Source of the DNA: Thermoplasmata archaeon
GTDB lineage: Archaea; Thermoplasmatota; Thermoplasmata; Thermoplasmatales; Thermoplasmataceae
Reading direction: 5' to 3'
Length of the DNA stretch: 5,330 nt
Assembly (NCBI GenBank): GCA_021835265.1
Contig: JAKBQK010000181.1
Coordinates: forward strand, 1-5,330
Of this stretch, positions 4,388 through 5,330 are shown piece after piece. Within the stretch, counting starts at the first letter, position 1; each line of letters opens with the position of its first letter. A program made the position numbers and the translations under genes. Below the pieces are notes generated by a model. That model was not told where the DNA came from, ran no database searches, and worked only from the letters and a program-made list of their open reading frames with translations.

Positions 4388-5330
4388 ATGACAGAAAATA
4401 GTGGTACAGCAGGCTCTACGCCGTCGTACACCCCAACTTCTTCGGGAGGAAAGGGTAAACTGATAGCGATAGCCGTAGCTGTAATATTAATAGTGACCGC
4501 AGTCGCAGTGGTATATGAGGTATCAAAGCCTAGTGCTACATCGTCAGTGCAGGCAAATGGAGTAACCTATACCTTTGCAACAGCGTATGGAGGAGCTTTG
4601 AAATCTGTTTCCTATAGTTATGGAGACGGGGTTGCTGGAACTGCAACATCAAACGGGACAAATGCCAATGGGGTATACTTAGATCAGTCTGGTGGAAATG
4701 CTTCATTCTCACACACATATTACAATGGCGGATCGTATCTGTTTTCGACTATTGGTACATATTCAGATGGATCAAATAGTCAGGATTACGTGGCACCAGT
4801 TCAGACAATTACACCAACCTTGAACTCAACACAGTCAGCAGGATTTTTGTTCACAAACCAGACATATACTACTGCAGTCAATCAGTTAAACACATCGAAC
4901 ATTTTCATGAACACAGGTAACGTAGCACTTGAGCTTGCTTATTATACAGAACCAAGCAATGCAAGTTACCAGATATATAAGCAAACTGTAACTTTTATGC
5001 ACAACGGCACTTCAAAAGTGTACACATTCAATTACGTATACAACGCTACAAATGGTGGATATGCTCCTACATCTGCTATGACCATGAACCTCACTGCTTC
5101 ATCATACTATGGCAACACAGTTGCACAGATTGTCACAACAACCGGAATATTCAATACAACAACTGGCACCATATCAAGTGGAAGTACACAAAGTGTGACA
5201 TCGTATTATGATATGGTCGTTTCTGGAGTTGGAACAGTTACTTTGATTTCAGCTTATAAGAATATTGCCTCAGGCACATTTACAAATGCTGAGCTCGAGA
5301 CTGGAGGTTTCAAGACTCTTGATCCTCAGA
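4388..5330 (+). CDS. Membrane-anchored ABC oligopeptide-binding protein, N-terminal part
   Basis: The frame is open from ATG 4388 to the window edge (314 residues plus one base), so the gene is truncated on the right. A polar Ser/Thr/Gly-rich N-terminus with a GGKGK turn precedes one hydrophobic helix (about 25-43, LIAIAVAVILIVTAVAVV), placing the rest outside the cell as an anchored protein. Residues about 55-125 form a PKD-like beta domain (SYSYGDG at 75-81, SHTYYNGGSYLFS at 108-120). The remaining beta-rich, Asn/Thr-rich region has many N-x-S/T sites that could be glycosylated. The last residues, GGFKTLDPQ, look like the opening of a family 5 solute-binding domain (TLDP), found in peptide ABC importers. 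It would capture peptides at the cell surface. The substrate-binding domain lies beyond the window, so the assignment rests mainly on this start and architecture. Confidence 0.7.
   Translation, partial: MTENSGTAGSTPSYTPTSSGGKGKLIAIAVAVILIVTAVAVVYEVSKPSATSSVQANGVTYTFATAYGGALKSVSYSYGDGVAGTATSNGTNANGVYLDQSGGNASFSHTYYNGGSYLFSTIGTYSDGSNSQDYVAPVQTITPTLNSTQSAGFLFTNQTYTTAVNQLNTSNIFMNTGNVALELAYYTEPSNASYQIYKQTVTFMHNGTSKVYTFNYVYNATNGGYAPTSAMTMNLTASSYYGNTVAQIVTTTGIFNTTTGTISSGSTQSVTSYYDMVVSGVGTVTLISAYKNIASGTFTNAELETGGFKTLDPQ

Overview
The window looks like a piece of a thermoacidophilic archaeal chromosome, most likely Thermoplasmatales (Ferroplasma/Cuniculiplasma-type). The grounds are AT-rich DNA, TATA boxes about 25 nt before starts, leaderless or very short leaders, and a surface protein with a PKD-like domain running into an oligopeptide-binding domain, a layout I associate with that group. 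This is inference from style, not a database match.

Layout. Bases 1-167 (+) are the C-terminal tail of a membrane protein. A convergent-gene inverted repeat (292-340) separates it from a 427-residue MFS exporter on the minus strand (342-1625) with its own TATA box. About 1706-2118 (+) is a decayed DDE transposase fragment. At 2202-2369 there is a strong promoter, a near-perfect Shine-Dalgarno and a 25-codon ORF whose stop overlaps (ATGA) the start of a 15-codon ORF, MKRNESISFISQRYN, which ends in asparagine. Two hairpins and a T-tract follow, then a 364-residue ThiF/E1-like enzyme (2492-3586) whose motifs and length match MccB, the adenylating enzyme of microcin C. Bases 3587-4387 hold no convincing gene, only minus-strand coding-like debris, inverted repeats and promoters. 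From 4388 to the window end is the N-terminal part of a membrane-anchored ABC peptide-binding protein.

Main interpretation: the middle of the window is a compact microcin-C-like locus in an archaeon. It has a short precursor with C-terminal Asn, an MccB-type nucleotidyltransferase and an MFS efflux pump (MccC role). In bacteria this trio makes and exports a Trojan-horse peptide-nucleotide that enters sensitive cells through a peptide ABC importer and, after proteolysis, inhibits aspartyl-tRNA synthetase. The enzyme assignment is strong, the 15-residue precursor is a good but unproven candidate, and the exporter link rests on proximity and family. The role of the 25-residue upstream peptide, which has the only strong ribosome binding site, is unknown: leader, coupling device or second substrate. 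No MccE/MccF-type immunity gene is visible.
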